NCBI GenBank assembly: GCA_016871255.1
Contig: VFZH01000028.1
Location: 1 to 33,139, forward strand
Source of the DNA: Acidimicrobiia bacterium
GTDB lineage: Bacteria > Acidobacteriota > Vicinamibacteria > Vicinamibacterales > UBA2999
Direction of reading: 5' to 3'
DNA: 33,139 nt
The position numbers were made by a program, and so were the translations under genes. Below the pieces are notes generated by a model, which did no database searches, had not been told where the DNA came from, and worked only from the letters and a program-made list of their open reading frames with translations. Positions 9,775 through 18,379 of the stretch are shown here, one piece after another. The stretch's first letter is position 1. Each line of letters starts with the position of its first letter.

Positions 9775-10509
9775 ATGCTTCGCGCGGGTCTGGCGCTCGG
9801 CCTCCTCCTTGTCGGCCTCTCGCTCGCCACGTCGGCACAGCGCGTGCCGCCGCCGCAGAGCGGCGACCGTGCGGGACAGGCGACGTACGACGGCCGATTC
9901 GTCTTCTCGCGCATCCGCTACGGCGGCTGGTACGCCTCCTGGAACCACGACTACCCGCGCGCCGACCGCCATCTCCAGCACATCCTCGACGACCTGACGC
10001 TCCTGCCGGTGAACACCACGACGTCCAGCGTGCTGACGCTGGACGACCCTGCGCTCTTCCTCCATCCGATGATCTACCTCTCCGAGCCGGGCTTCTGGCC
10101 GATGACCGCCGCTGAGGGCGCGCGGCTGCGCGAGTACCTCCTCAAGGGCGGCTTCATCGTGTTCGACGACTTCGAGCAGGAACAGTGGGACAACATGGCG
10201 GCGAACATGCGTCGCGTGCTGCCCGGGCTGCGGTGGATCGAGCTGGACCTCACGCATCCGGTCTTTCACGCCTTCTTCGAGATGACACGGCTCGACTTCC
10301 CGCACCCGATGTACCCCTCGATGATCGGCCGCTACTACGCGCTGTTCGAGGAGAACGATCGGGAGGGCCGCATGCTCGCGCTGGCCAATCACGACAACGA
10401 CCTGGCCGAGTTGTGGGAGTGGTCCGACACGGGACAGTTCCCGGTGAACGACACGAACGAGGCGTACAAGCTGGGGGTCAACTACGTGATGTACGCAATG
10501 ACGCACTGA
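9775..10509 (+). CDS. DUF4159 domain protein, secreted
   Basis: Signal-like MLRAGLALGLLLVGLSLATSAQ; FVFSRIRYGGWYASWNHDYPRADRHLQHIL, YLLKGGFIVFDDF. Confidence 0.85.
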   Translation: MLRAGLALGLLLVGLSLATSAQRVPPPQSGDRAGQATYDGRFVFSRIRYGGWYASWNHDYPRADRHLQHILDDLTLLPVNTTTSSVLTLDDPALFLHPMIYLSEPGFWPMTAAEGARLREYLLKGGFIVFDDFEQEQWDNMAANMRRVLPGLRWIELDLTHPVFHAFFEMTRLDFPHPMYPSMIGRYYALFEENDREGRMLALANHDNDLAELWEWSDTGQFPVNDTNEAYKLGVNYVMYAMTH

Positions 10510-10527
10510 CTCGGGCGCGCGGGCCGC

Positions 10528-12114
10528 ATGCCACCCTCCTCCATCGTCGTTGGCGGCGGCCACAACGCGCTCGCCGCTGCGTTCTACCTGGCGCGGGCGG
10601 GCCTGCGCCCCCTGGTCCTCGAGCGGGCCGCCGAGGTCGGAGGCGGGGCGGCAACGCGCGAGATCGCTCCCGGTTTTCGAGCACCGATCTACACGCACGA
10701 CACCTCGACGCTGCGCGCGGACATCGCGCGCGAGATGGCGCTCGATCGGCATGGTGTCCGGTGGCTCGAGCCAGCCTCGTCGCGGACGGCCATGACCGCC
10801 GACCGTGTGCTGGCCCTGCGTGGGGGCCGTGAGCACGGCTACGGTCAGGTCGCGGGAGGCCGCGACGCGGATGCCCGCGCGTACGTCCGCTTCGGGCAGG
10901 CCCTTCGCGCGGCGGCCTCCGTTCTCGCGCGGCTGTTCGACGGTCCTCCGCCCGCGCTCGCGGCGCCGGGCGCTCGTGATCTGCTGGCCTGGATCGGAAT
11001 CGCGACGCGATTCCGGGGGCTCGATCGCCGGGACGCGTATCACCTCCTCAAGTGGGCGCCTGCTCCGATCGCCGACGTGGTCGAAGACTGGTTCGAGGAC
11101 GAGCTGCTGCGCGCGCTCGTGGCCGCGCGCGGCCTGGCGGGCGGCCGGCTGGGGCCCCGGTCCGCCGGCAGCATGCTGCGGCTGCTCCTGGCGGAAGCAC
11201 ACGGGCTCGCGGGCGTGCCCGGCACACCCGCCGACGGCCCCGGCGGCCTCACCCTGGCAATGGCCGCGGCTGCCCGGCACGCCGGGGCCACGATCCGTAC
11301 CCGGGCGGAGGTGGCAGGGGTCCTGGTGAACAACGAGCAGGCGCGTGGCGTCAGGCTCGACAGCGGCGAGCTGCTCCAGGCCGACCTGGTCGTGTCGAGT
11401 CTCGACCCCCGCACCACCCTCCTGCGACTCGTCGATCCTGGCGAGCTGGATCCGGAAGCACGGGCCCGGATCCTCCACTACCGCAGCGAAGGGACGGTCG
11501 CGAAGCTGAACCTGGCGCTTTCCGCGCTGCCGTCGTTCACGGCGGTTGGCACCCGGGATCTCGGCGAGACGTTGGCGGGACGCATCCATCTCGGTCCTTC
11601 GGTGAACCACCTCGAACGGGCCTTCGACGACGTGAAGTACGGGCGGTGGTCGCGGGTTCCGTGGCTGGAGGTGACGATTCCGTCGATCGCCGATCCCGCT
11701 CTGGCACCGAAGGGGGCGCACGTGATGTCGGTGTACGTCCATGGCGCCCCACACACGCTCCGGGAGGGAACCTGGGACGTGGAGCGCGAGCGGCTGCTCG
11801 ACGCCGCGCTGGCCACGCTGGACACGGCGGCGCCGGGCGTCCGGGCACTGGTCGTTGCCGCCGAGCTGATGACCCCGTCCGATCTGGAGCGGGAGCTGGG
11901 CGGTGCCGGCGGACACATCTTTCACGGCGAGCTCGCGCCGGACCAGCTCCTGGGCATGCGTCCGCCGTTGGACTGCGCCGCCTACCGGACACCGATCCGG
12001 GGCCTGTATCTCTGCGGCGCCGGCACGCACCCCGGCGGATTCCTGAGCGGCCAGAGTGGCCGCCTTGCGGCCATGGAGATCGTTCGCGACTTGCGCCAGC
12101 GCCGTCGCACGTGA
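10528..12114 (+). CDS. second CrtI-like NAD(P)/FAD oxidoreductase, paralog of 8083-9684
   Basis: SSIVVGGGHNALAAAFYLARAGLRPLVLERAAEVGGGAATRE ... GLYLCGAGTHPGGFLSGQSGRLAAMEIV. Confidence 0.9.
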   Translation: MPPSSIVVGGGHNALAAAFYLARAGLRPLVLERAAEVGGGAATREIAPGFRAPIYTHDTSTLRADIAREMALDRHGVRWLEPASSRTAMTADRVLALRGGREHGYGQVAGGRDADARAYVRFGQALRAAASVLARLFDGPPPALAAPGARDLLAWIGIATRFRGLDRRDAYHLLKWAPAPIADVVEDWFEDELLRALVAARGLAGGRLGPRSAGSMLRLLLAEAHGLAGVPGTPADGPGGLTLAMAAAARHAGATIRTRAEVAGVLVNNEQARGVRLDSGELLQADLVVSSLDPRTTLLRLVDPGELDPEARARILHYRSEGTVAKLNLALSALPSFTAVGTRDLGETLAGRIHLGPSVNHLERAFDDVKYGRWSRVPWLEVTIPSIADPALAPKGAHVMSVYVHGAPHTLREGTWDVERERLLDAALATLDTAAPGVRALVVAAELMTPSDLERELGGAGGHIFHGELAPDQLLGMRPPLDCAAYRTPIRGLYLCGAGTHPGGFLSGQSGRLAAMEIVRDLRQRRRT

Positions 12115-12127
12115 CCGGCGCGGCCCG

Positions 12128-12194
12128 CACTTTCGGATTTGGCCCTCGGGATTCGGCCTGCGATCTGGAACCTGGGCTTTGGGATTCGAGATCG
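12128..12194. repeat. same degenerate repeat, locus B, opposite orientation
   Basis: tttcggatttggccctcgggattcggcctgcgatctggaacctgggctttgggattcgag. Confidence 0.6.
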
Positions 12195-12196
12195 GT

Positions 12197-12610
12197 ATGA
12201 TCCCCCCTTCCATGCCGACCGACGTCCGTCAGGCCCGCCCCCACGCCACCGTGCAGCGCGACCGGCTCGACGATCTGCAGCTGGAGCTCGACCACGCGCT
12301 TGAAGCCGTCCGGCCCCGGCTGGGTGCGACGCACCCGATGTACATCGGCGGCCGGGCGGTCACGGCGGACACGCCGTTCGAGGATCGCAGCCCGATCGAC
12401 ACGCCGCTGCTGCCGGGACGCTTCCAGAGCGCCGCGCCTGGTGCCGTCGACGACGCGGCCGCCGCCGCCCAGGAAGCCGCGGTCGCGTGGCGGGCCACCC
12501 GCTGGAGCGATCGGGTCGAGGTGCTGCGCCGGCTCGCGGCGCTCATTCACGCGAACCGGCTCGAGCTGTCGAGGCACTGGTGGAACGCCGGTTCTTTCGC
12601 TAGGATGTGA
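12197..12610 (+). pseudogene. truncated N-terminus of an L-glutamate gamma-semialdehyde (P5C) dehydrogenase-like ALDH
   Basis: LELDHALEAVRPRLGATHPMYIGGRAVTADTPFEDRSPID...AAVAWRATRWSDRVEVLRRLAALIHANRLELS then stops after an unrelated tail ([12 protein letters not shown]); catalytic region absent. Confidence 0.7.
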
Positions 12611-12627
12611 GCAGCCGCGGCCCAATC

Positions 12628-12717
12628 GTCAATCGTCAGTCGTCATTGCGATCGTCAATCGTCAATCGTCATTGCAATCGTCAATCGTCAATCCTCAATC
12701 ACCAATCATCGACGCTC
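12628..12717. repeat. AATCGTC heptanucleotide-type repeat tract with a 26-bp higher-order unit
   Basis: aatcgtcaatcgtcagtcgtcattgcgatcgtcaatcgtcaatcgtcattgcaatcgtcaatcgtcaatcctcaatcaccaatcatc. Confidence 0.85.
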
Positions 12718-13032
12718 ATGGCTTCGAAACGTCCGAACGCGGAAGGATCCGACCCCGTGCCTGGTGACGCCCTCGGCATGATCGAGACCCGCGGTCTCGT
12801 CGGCCTGATCGAGGCGACCGACGCGATGCTGAAGACCGCGAACGTCGTGCTGGTCGGCTGGGAGAAGGTGGATGCGGGGCTGGTGACCGCCATCGTGCGC
12901 GGCGACGTCGGCTCCGTGAAGGCCGCCACCGATGCGGGGGCCGCCGCCGCCCGCCGGGTCGGCGAGCTGGTCGGCGTACACGTCATTCCGCGTCCGGCCG
13001 ACGACCTCGAGCAAGTCTTGCCGATCCGGTAG
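12718..13032 (+). CDS. BMC-domain (BMC-H) bacterial microcompartment shell protein
   Basis: [85 protein letters not shown] is a canonical pfam00936 sequence. Confidence 0.95.
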   Translation: MASKRPNAEGSDPVPGDALGMIETRGLVGLIEATDAMLKTANVVLVGWEKVDAGLVTAIVRGDVGSVKAATDAGAAAARRVGELVGVHVIPRPADDLEQVLPIR

Positions 13033-13477
13033 TGCGTCTCCGGCGCTCACGCGCCGTCACACGACGCAGCCGCAACTCGTCGGCGCCCACGAGCAGCGCC
13101 TGCCGCGGGCGATCCACGTTGAACAGCCGCCCTTCCGTGTTCCGCAGGAAGAGCTGATCGCCCGCCACCAGCAGCGTCAGCGGATCGTCCTCCCCGATCA
13201 CCTGGTACAGGCGGACGCCGAACACGTCGGCGAGCGTGCTCAACAGCCGCCGCAGACGCGGCACGGAAAAGCCCCGGCGGCGGAGATCCGCGAGGACCTG
13301 AAGCTCGAGGACGTCGAGCGGGGTGTAGCGACGTTCGGTGAAGCCTCCCGCGGCTGTCGGCCGCGAGGGCACCGCCGGCGCGAACAGCCGGCGCGCATCC
13401 CACCACTGCAACTGGCGAGCCGTGAGCCCCGTCATGACCGCCACCTCGCGAGACGAGTAGACGGTCTTGAGCTTCAC
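12983..13477 (-). CDS. MerR-family transcriptional regulator
   Basis: [29 protein letters not shown]...[36 protein letters not shown]; 3' end overlaps the BMC gene 3' end. Confidence 0.85.
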   Translation of the reverse strand: MKLKTVYSSREVAVMTGLTARQLQWWDARRLFAPAVPSRPTAAGGFTERRYTPLDVLELQVLADLRRRGFSVPRLRRLLSTLADVFGVRLYQVIGEDDPLTLLVAGDQLFLRNTEGRLFNVDRPRQALLVGADELRLRRVTARERRRRTTGSARLARGRRPDAE

Positions 13478-13764
13478 GCCGCGTCGCCCGCCTCGCGATC
13501 AGCCGCCCGGGCGCCGTCGATGTCCTTCAACGTGACGCCGCCTTCGCTGTGCGTCGAGTAGGAGAGCGTCACCCGCCGGTAGTTGATCGTGACGTCGGGA
13601 TGGTGATCGGCACGCTCGGCCTCGTGCACGAGCCGGCTCACGAACGCCACCGCCTCCGGAAACCCCCGGAAGGTGTACTGGCGGCGAATGGCGTTGCCCT
13701 CCAGCGACCAGTGCGGGAGTGCTGCGAGCTGCTCGTCGATTTCGGGGCGTGACAACAGGGTCAT
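13474..13764 (-). CDS. phhB: 4a-hydroxytetrahydrobiopterin (pterin-4a-carbinolamine) dehydratase
   Basis: HWSLEGNAIRRQYTFRGFPEAVAFVSRLVHEAERADHHPDVTINYRRVTLSYSTHSEGGVTLKD; stop overlaps the MerR ATG. Confidence 0.93.
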   Translation of the reverse strand: MTLLSRPEIDEQLAALPHWSLEGNAIRRQYTFRGFPEAVAFVSRLVHEAERADHHPDVTINYRRVTLSYSTHSEGGVTLKDIDGARAADREAGDAA

Positions 13765-13842
13765 GACGACCTCCGCCGCCATTCTACGGCCAGCCGCCGC
13801 ACGGCGCGGGTCAGCCGGCGGGGTGCGTGGCGCCCGGGCAGC

Positions 13843-14937
13843 TCACAGCCCGAACCGCGACGGCGCCATGATCGAGAGCTCGAGGCCCTCGCGGCCGTCC
13901 AGCAGGAGATCTGCCACCAGCTCCGCGGTCAGCGGCGCCAGCAGGATGCCGCTCCGGTAGTGTCCCGTCGCGAACACCACCCCGGGGGCGGCCGTCGCGG
14001 CGCCCACCACCGGCAGCTCGTCGGGCGTGCCGGGACGAAGGCCCACGCGGACTCCGTCGAAGCGGGCATCCTTCAGCGCCGGCAGCACGCGACACGCCTC
14101 GCCAAGCAGGCCGTGCACCCCGGCAACGGTGGCCGATTCGTCGAACCCGGCCTCTTCGACCGTCGCCCCGACGAGCAACGTGCCATCGGACCAGGGCACG
14201 AGGTAGCAGTCCTCGCTCCACAGCACGCGGGACGCGGGCGGCCGGGCGCACCGGAGCTGCAACAACTGCCCCTTCACCGGGCGCACCCGCGGGCGGGCGG
14301 CGACGTCGACGTGCAGCTCACCCGACCAGCTGCCTGCCGCCACCACGACCGCATCGGCTTCGAGCGTACGCCCGTCGGCCCGGACGGCGACGTGGCCGTT
14401 TCCCGCTGACAGACGCCGAACGGACGCCGTCGCCATCGAGGCTCCCGACGTGATCGCCGCCAGGTGCAGCGCCCGGACGAGCGTTCTGGCGTCCACGTAG
14501 CCGTGCGTGGCCACCAGCAGGCCGGCCAATATCGATTCCGACACGCCTGGCTCCAGCGTGCGGACGCCCGCGGCGTCCAGCCACCGGTGTTCGACACCGT
14601 CCTCCGCCAGCTGGTCTGCCACCGCGCGAAGCCGATTGAGATCCGCGTCGGTGGACGCCACTTCCAGGGAACCGCGGCGCTGGTACTCGACCGGCATCCC
14701 CGTGGCCTCCCGCACCCGCGCCATGAAGGTGTCATAGCGCGCGAGGGAGGCGAGCCCGAGCTCGAGCAGGCCGCGGGAGCGGCCTTCGATGTAGGGAGCC
14801 AGGACCCCGGCAGACGCCTGCGTGGCTCCGCCACCCGGCTGGCGCATGTCTACCATCGTCACCGTGGCGCCGCGGCGCGACAGTTCGAACGCCACCGCAC
14901 ACCCGATGACCCCGGCACCGACGACAACGACCCGCAC
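13843..14937 (-). CDS. thiO: glycine oxidase ThiO-like FAD-dependent oxidoreductase
   Basis: VRVVVVGAGVIGCAVAFELSRRGATVTMVDMRQPGGGATQASAGVLAPYIEG ... RVGLRPGTPDELPVVG...VFATGHYRSGILLAP; GTG start. Confidence 0.85.
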   Translation of the reverse strand: MRVVVVGAGVIGCAVAFELSRRGATVTMVDMRQPGGGATQASAGVLAPYIEGRSRGLLELGLASLARYDTFMARVREATGMPVEYQRRGSLEVASTDADLNRLRAVADQLAEDGVEHRWLDAAGVRTLEPGVSESILAGLLVATHGYVDARTLVRALHLAAITSGASMATASVRRLSAGNGHVAVRADGRTLEADAVVVAAGSWSGELHVDVAARPRVRPVKGQLLQLRCARPPASRVLWSEDCYLVPWSDGTLLVGATVEEAGFDESATVAGVHGLLGEACRVLPALKDARFDGVRVGLRPGTPDELPVVGAATAAPGVVFATGHYRSGILLAPLTAELVADLLLDGREGLELSIMAPSRFGL

Positions 14938-14997
14938 GCTCCGAGTGTAGCAGCCTGTCGAGCAGGGAACTCTCGCTACACTGTGGAACGCGAAGCT

Positions 14998-15600
14998 GTG
15001 AGCGCCGAACCTGTTCCCAACCGCATCTGCGTCTTCTGCGGCTCCAGTGTCGGGACGCGGCGCGAGTACGCCGACGCCGCCAGGGGACTGGCGCGCGAGC
15101 TCGTCCGCCGCGATCTCGAACTGGTGTTCGGCGGGGGTGCCATCGGCCTGATGGGCGTTGTGGCCGATGCCGTGCTGGCCGAGGGTGGCCATGCGATAGG
15201 GATCCTGCCGGAGGCGCTGGCGGCGCGGGAGATCGCGCACGCCGGGCTGCCCGACCTGCGCATCGTGTCGTCGATGCACGAGCGCAAGGCGCTCATGGCC
15301 TCGCTCTCGCGGGCCTTCGTGGCGCTGCCTGGCGGCTTCGGCACCTTCGAGGAGTTCTGCGAAGTGGTGACCTGGACGCAGCTCGGCCTGCACCCGAAGC
15401 CGTGCGGGCTGCTGAACGTCGCCGGCTACTACGACCCGCTCCTCGCCCAGTTCGACCGGGCGGTCCGAGACGGCTTCGTGCGCCCGGACAACCGGGCCAT
15501 CGTGATTGCCGAGGAGGATCCCGCCCGGCTGCTGGATCGGCTACAGGCGACCTCTCCAGCCATCGCCGCGACGTGGCTGCGCACTCTTGAAGAAACCTAG
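14998..15600 (+). CDS. LOG family (TIGR00730-type) protein
   Basis: ICVFCGSSVGTRREYADAARGL, LVFGGGAIGLMGVVADAVL, MHERKALMASLSRAFVALPGGFGTFEEFCEVVTWTQLGLHPKP. Confidence 0.95.
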   Translation: MSAEPVPNRICVFCGSSVGTRREYADAARGLARELVRRDLELVFGGGAIGLMGVVADAVLAEGGHAIGILPEALAAREIAHAGLPDLRIVSSMHERKALMASLSRAFVALPGGFGTFEEFCEVVTWTQLGLHPKPCGLLNVAGYYDPLLAQFDRAVRDGFVRPDNRAIVIAEEDPARLLDRLQATSPAIAATWLRTLEET

Positions 15601-15618
15601 TGTCCTCGCCTTCCCCCA

Positions 15619-15642
15619 GGGGTCTGACCCGGGTCTGACCCC
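15619..15642. repeat. GGGTCTGACCC repeats, cluster 1
   Basis: ggggtctgacccgggtctgacccc; 11-bp near-palindrome GGGTC-N-GACCC. Confidence 0.9.
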
Positions 15643-15737
15643 GTTTCGAAGACGGAACCACAATCACTGGTAGGTGATGGGTGAAACAGGGCTGTCTGTT
15701 GGGTCGAGAGACGCTAATCACGGGACCCTCTGACCTC

Positions 15738-15783
15738 GGGGTCTGACCCCTGTCTGACCCGGGTCTGACCCGGGTCTGACCCC
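15738..15783. repeat. GGGTCTGACCC repeats, cluster 2
   Basis: ggggtctgacccctgtctgacccgggtctgacccgggtctgacccc. Confidence 0.9.
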
Positions 15784-15904
15784 GGATGGAGACCGCGGTT
15801 GGGGACACTGGCTTGCCGGGAAGGCTGGAAATGGGCGGTTTCGGGTGGGGCAGCCCGGCATGGGGCTTGCTGCCGTTCGAGGCAGGTTCAGCAGGGAGCG
15901 CATC

Positions 15905-16849
15905 ATGGAGATCGGCAAGGGCACTGTCGGAGTCATTGGCGCGGTTTGTCTGGTAGGCGGCTTGGCCGGGGGATACCTGATCGGCGATGTCGGCCGGACA
16001 CCGGAACCAGCGGCTGCGGGAGGCCCCGTCCCGGCAGCGTCCACGGACCTGTTGGTCCCCGAAACGCCCGCTCCGGCAGCACCCGCTCCGGCATCAGCTG
16101 CGACCACGCCAGCCGATCCGCCGCTGACGCCCAGGCGTGCCGCACCGGCCCCTGCAGCCGCCGCCCGTGTCGTTCTGCCGCGGTCTGCGGCCGGCCTTCC
16201 GACGGAGGCGCCGTCACCCGAGCCTCTGCCTCCGCCTACGCCGGTACTCGAGGCCCGGGCGGCAACCGACGCGGGGATCGCCACACCGATCGCAGCACCG
16301 AAGCCCACACCTGGCGCACTCGAGTTCGGAGCGCTGGTCCTGGCCGCTGACTCCGTCATCGGCCTCGAGATCGAAGCCGGGGTGACGAGTGAATCCGCCC
16401 AGCCCGAGGACCGTGTCACGGCCCGCGTGACGCGCGACGTGCGGGCCGGCGACACCATCGTCATTCCCGCCGGTGCGCGGGCGGTGGGTGAGGTGGCGTT
16501 CGTGGAGCGCGGCGGGCGCCTGCGTGAGCGCGCCCGACTGGGCGTTCGGTTCACCACCATCATGCTGGCCAGCGGCGTCCTCGTGCCGATCGAGTCGGAC
16601 ACGATCGTCCGCGAGGGTGACTCACCGGCCGCCGAGAGCACGGCGAAGATCGGCGGCGGCGCGCTCGGTGGAGCGATCATCGGCGGCCTGCTGGGCGGCA
16701 GACGAGGCGCCGTCATCGGCGGCTCGGCGGGTGCAGGCGCGGGATCGGCAGCCGTGCTGGCCGGGGGCCGGAACCCCGCCACCCTGCCCGCCGGCTCGCT
16801 GGTTACGGTCCGGCTCACAGAGGAGGCGATCGTCGACGTCGAGCCGTGA
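15905..16849 (+). CDS. membrane-anchored protein with Pro/Ala linker and glycine-zipper C-terminus
   Basis: MEIGKGTVGVIGAVCLVGGLAGGYLIG TM segment, Pro/Ala-rich linker, VPAGAR-type core, IGGGALGGAIIGGLLGGRRGAVIGGSAGAGAGS. Confidence 0.7.
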   Translation: MEIGKGTVGVIGAVCLVGGLAGGYLIGDVGRTPEPAAAGGPVPAASTDLLVPETPAPAAPAPASAATTPADPPLTPRRAAPAPAAAARVVLPRSAAGLPTEAPSPEPLPPPTPVLEARAATDAGIATPIAAPKPTPGALEFGALVLAADSVIGLEIEAGVTSESAQPEDRVTARVTRDVRAGDTIVIPAGARAVGEVAFVERGGRLRERARLGVRFTTIMLASGVLVPIESDTIVREGDSPAAESTAKIGGGALGGAIIGGLLGGRRGAVIGGSAGAGAGSAAVLAGGRNPATLPAGSLVTVRLTEEAIVDVEP

Positions 16850-16868
16850 GTTGAGGTGGAATGGGGCC

Positions 16869-18296
16869 GTGGACCCCGGCGCCTTCCGCGCACACGCACA
16901 CGCGCTCGCCGACTGGATCGCCAACTACCTGCAGGACCCGACGCCGTATCCGGTCCTGCCCCGGATCTCGCCGGGAGACATCCGCGCGGCCCTGCCGGCC
17001 GAGGCCCCGGAAGACGCGGAGCCGTTCGATCGCGTCTTCGCCGACTTCGAGCGGGTGCTCGTGCCCGGACTCACCCATTGGAACCACCCCGGCTTCCTGG
17101 GCTACTTCGCCATCACCGCCAGTCCGCCGGGCGTGCTGGCCGAGTTCCTGGCCGCTGCCCTCAACCAGCAGGCGATGCTCTGGCGCACGTCGCCCGCGGC
17201 GACCGAACTGGAGGAGGTCACGCTGGCGTGGCTCCGCCGGCTCGTCGGGCTGCCGGACGTCTTCGACGGGGTCATCTACGACACCGCGTCGATCAGCACC
17301 CTGCACGCGCTGGCGGCGGCGCGTCAGGTCGCCGTACCAGGGGTCCGCACTCAGGGGCTCACCGGCCGCGACCTTCCGCGCCTCCGCGTCTACTGCTCGG
17401 ACCAGGCCCATTCGTCGATCGACAAGGCGGCCATCATGCTGGGCCTGGGAATCGAGGGAGTGCGCCGCGTGCCGAGCGACGATGGCTTCCGCCTCCGGCC
17501 GGACGCCCTGTCGGCGGCGGTCGCCGCCGACCGGCGCAACGGCGAGCAGCCGATGGCCGTCGTCGCCACGATCGGCACCACGTCGAGCACGAGCGTCGAT
17601 CCGGTGAAGCAGATCGCCGCGGTGTGCAAGGCCGAGGGACTGTGGCTGCACGTGGATGCGGCGTACGCGGGCAGCGCCGCCATCGTGCCGGCGCTCCGGC
17701 CGCCCTTCACCGGCTGGGAGCTGGCCGACTCGATCGTGATCAACCCCCACAAGTGGCTGTTCACCCCCTTCGACCTGAGCGCGTTCTACTGCCGGCGGCC
17801 CGACGTGCTCCGCGCGGCGCTGGCGCTCGTGCCCGCGTACCTCGAGACGCCCGAAGACGATGCGGTCCGGAACCTGATGGATACCGGCATTCAGCTCGGC
17901 CGCCGGTTCAGGGCCCTCAAGCTCTGGGCCGTGCTGCGCTGCTACGGCGCCGCCAGGCTCCGCGACGCGATCGCGGGGCACATCTCCCTGGCACGGGAGT
18001 TTGCGTCGTGGGTGGACGCCGACCCGTTCTTCGAGCGGCTCGCGGAGGTGCCCTTCAGCGTGGTCTGCTTCCGTGCCAACCCGAAGGACGGCCGGCCCGG
18101 ACCCGAGCTCGACGCCCTGAACGAGCGGCTGATGCACGCGGTGAACGCCACCGGCGAGGTGTTCCTGTCGCACACCCGCCTGCGGGGCGCGCTGGCGCTC
18201 CGGCTGGCCGTCGGGCACCTGCACACGGAGCGACGCCATGTGGCGCGCGCCTGGGCACTGCTGCGCGACGCCGCCGCCCGCCTTGGTAGTGTCTGA
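16869..18296 (+). CDS. PLP-dependent aromatic-L-amino-acid decarboxylase family protein
   Basis: THWNHPGFLGYFAITASPPGVLAEFL...LWRTSPAATELEEV...WLHVDAAYAGSAAIVPALRP...SIVINPHKWLFTPFDLSAFY; GTG start. Confidence 0.92.
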   Translation: MDPGAFRAHAHALADWIANYLQDPTPYPVLPRISPGDIRAALPAEAPEDAEPFDRVFADFERVLVPGLTHWNHPGFLGYFAITASPPGVLAEFLAAALNQQAMLWRTSPAATELEEVTLAWLRRLVGLPDVFDGVIYDTASISTLHALAAARQVAVPGVRTQGLTGRDLPRLRVYCSDQAHSSIDKAAIMLGLGIEGVRRVPSDDGFRLRPDALSAAVAADRRNGEQPMAVVATIGTTSSTSVDPVKQIAAVCKAEGLWLHVDAAYAGSAAIVPALRPPFTGWELADSIVINPHKWLFTPFDLSAFYCRRPDVLRAALALVPAYLETPEDDAVRNLMDTGIQLGRRFRALKLWAVLRCYGAARLRDAIAGHISLAREFASWVDADPFFERLAEVPFSVVCFRANPKDGRPGPELDALNERLMHAVNATGEVFLSHTRLRGALALRLAVGHLHTERRHVARAWALLRDAAARLGSV

Positions 18297-18317
18297 ATCA
18301 TGGATTCAGACACTACC
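18285..18317. terminator. perfect 15-bp inverted repeat hairpin overlapping the decarboxylase stop codon
   Basis: GGTAGTGTCTGAATC-ATG-GATTCAGACACTACC; stop TGA at 18294-18296 lies in the left arm; no T-tract, so terminator function is uncertain. Confidence 0.55.
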
Positions 18318-18379
18318 CCCGCCTTCACACGGGGGACGCTCCGGCGCGGTCTGGGATATACTTCCCCGTTCGGTAGTCA

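Noticed and set aside
9178-12213. 1011-aa reverse-strand ORF
   Set aside because: Antisense to two well-supported CrtI-like genes and DUF4159; composition (Arg/Gly/Pro-rich, low complexity) typical of high-GC shadow ORFs.
12628-12717. CRISPR array
   Set aside because: Units are only 7 bp (26-bp higher order) with no distinct spacers and no cas genes.
15619-15783. CRISPR-like repeat/spacer pattern in GGGTCTGACCC clusters
   Set aside because: Repeats are contiguous, about 11 bp, with no regular spacers.
16869-18296. Functional link between the aromatic amino acid decarboxylase and the tryptophan/kynurenine genes
   Set aside because: They are about 10 kb apart and not in one operon; substrate cannot be assigned from sequence alone.
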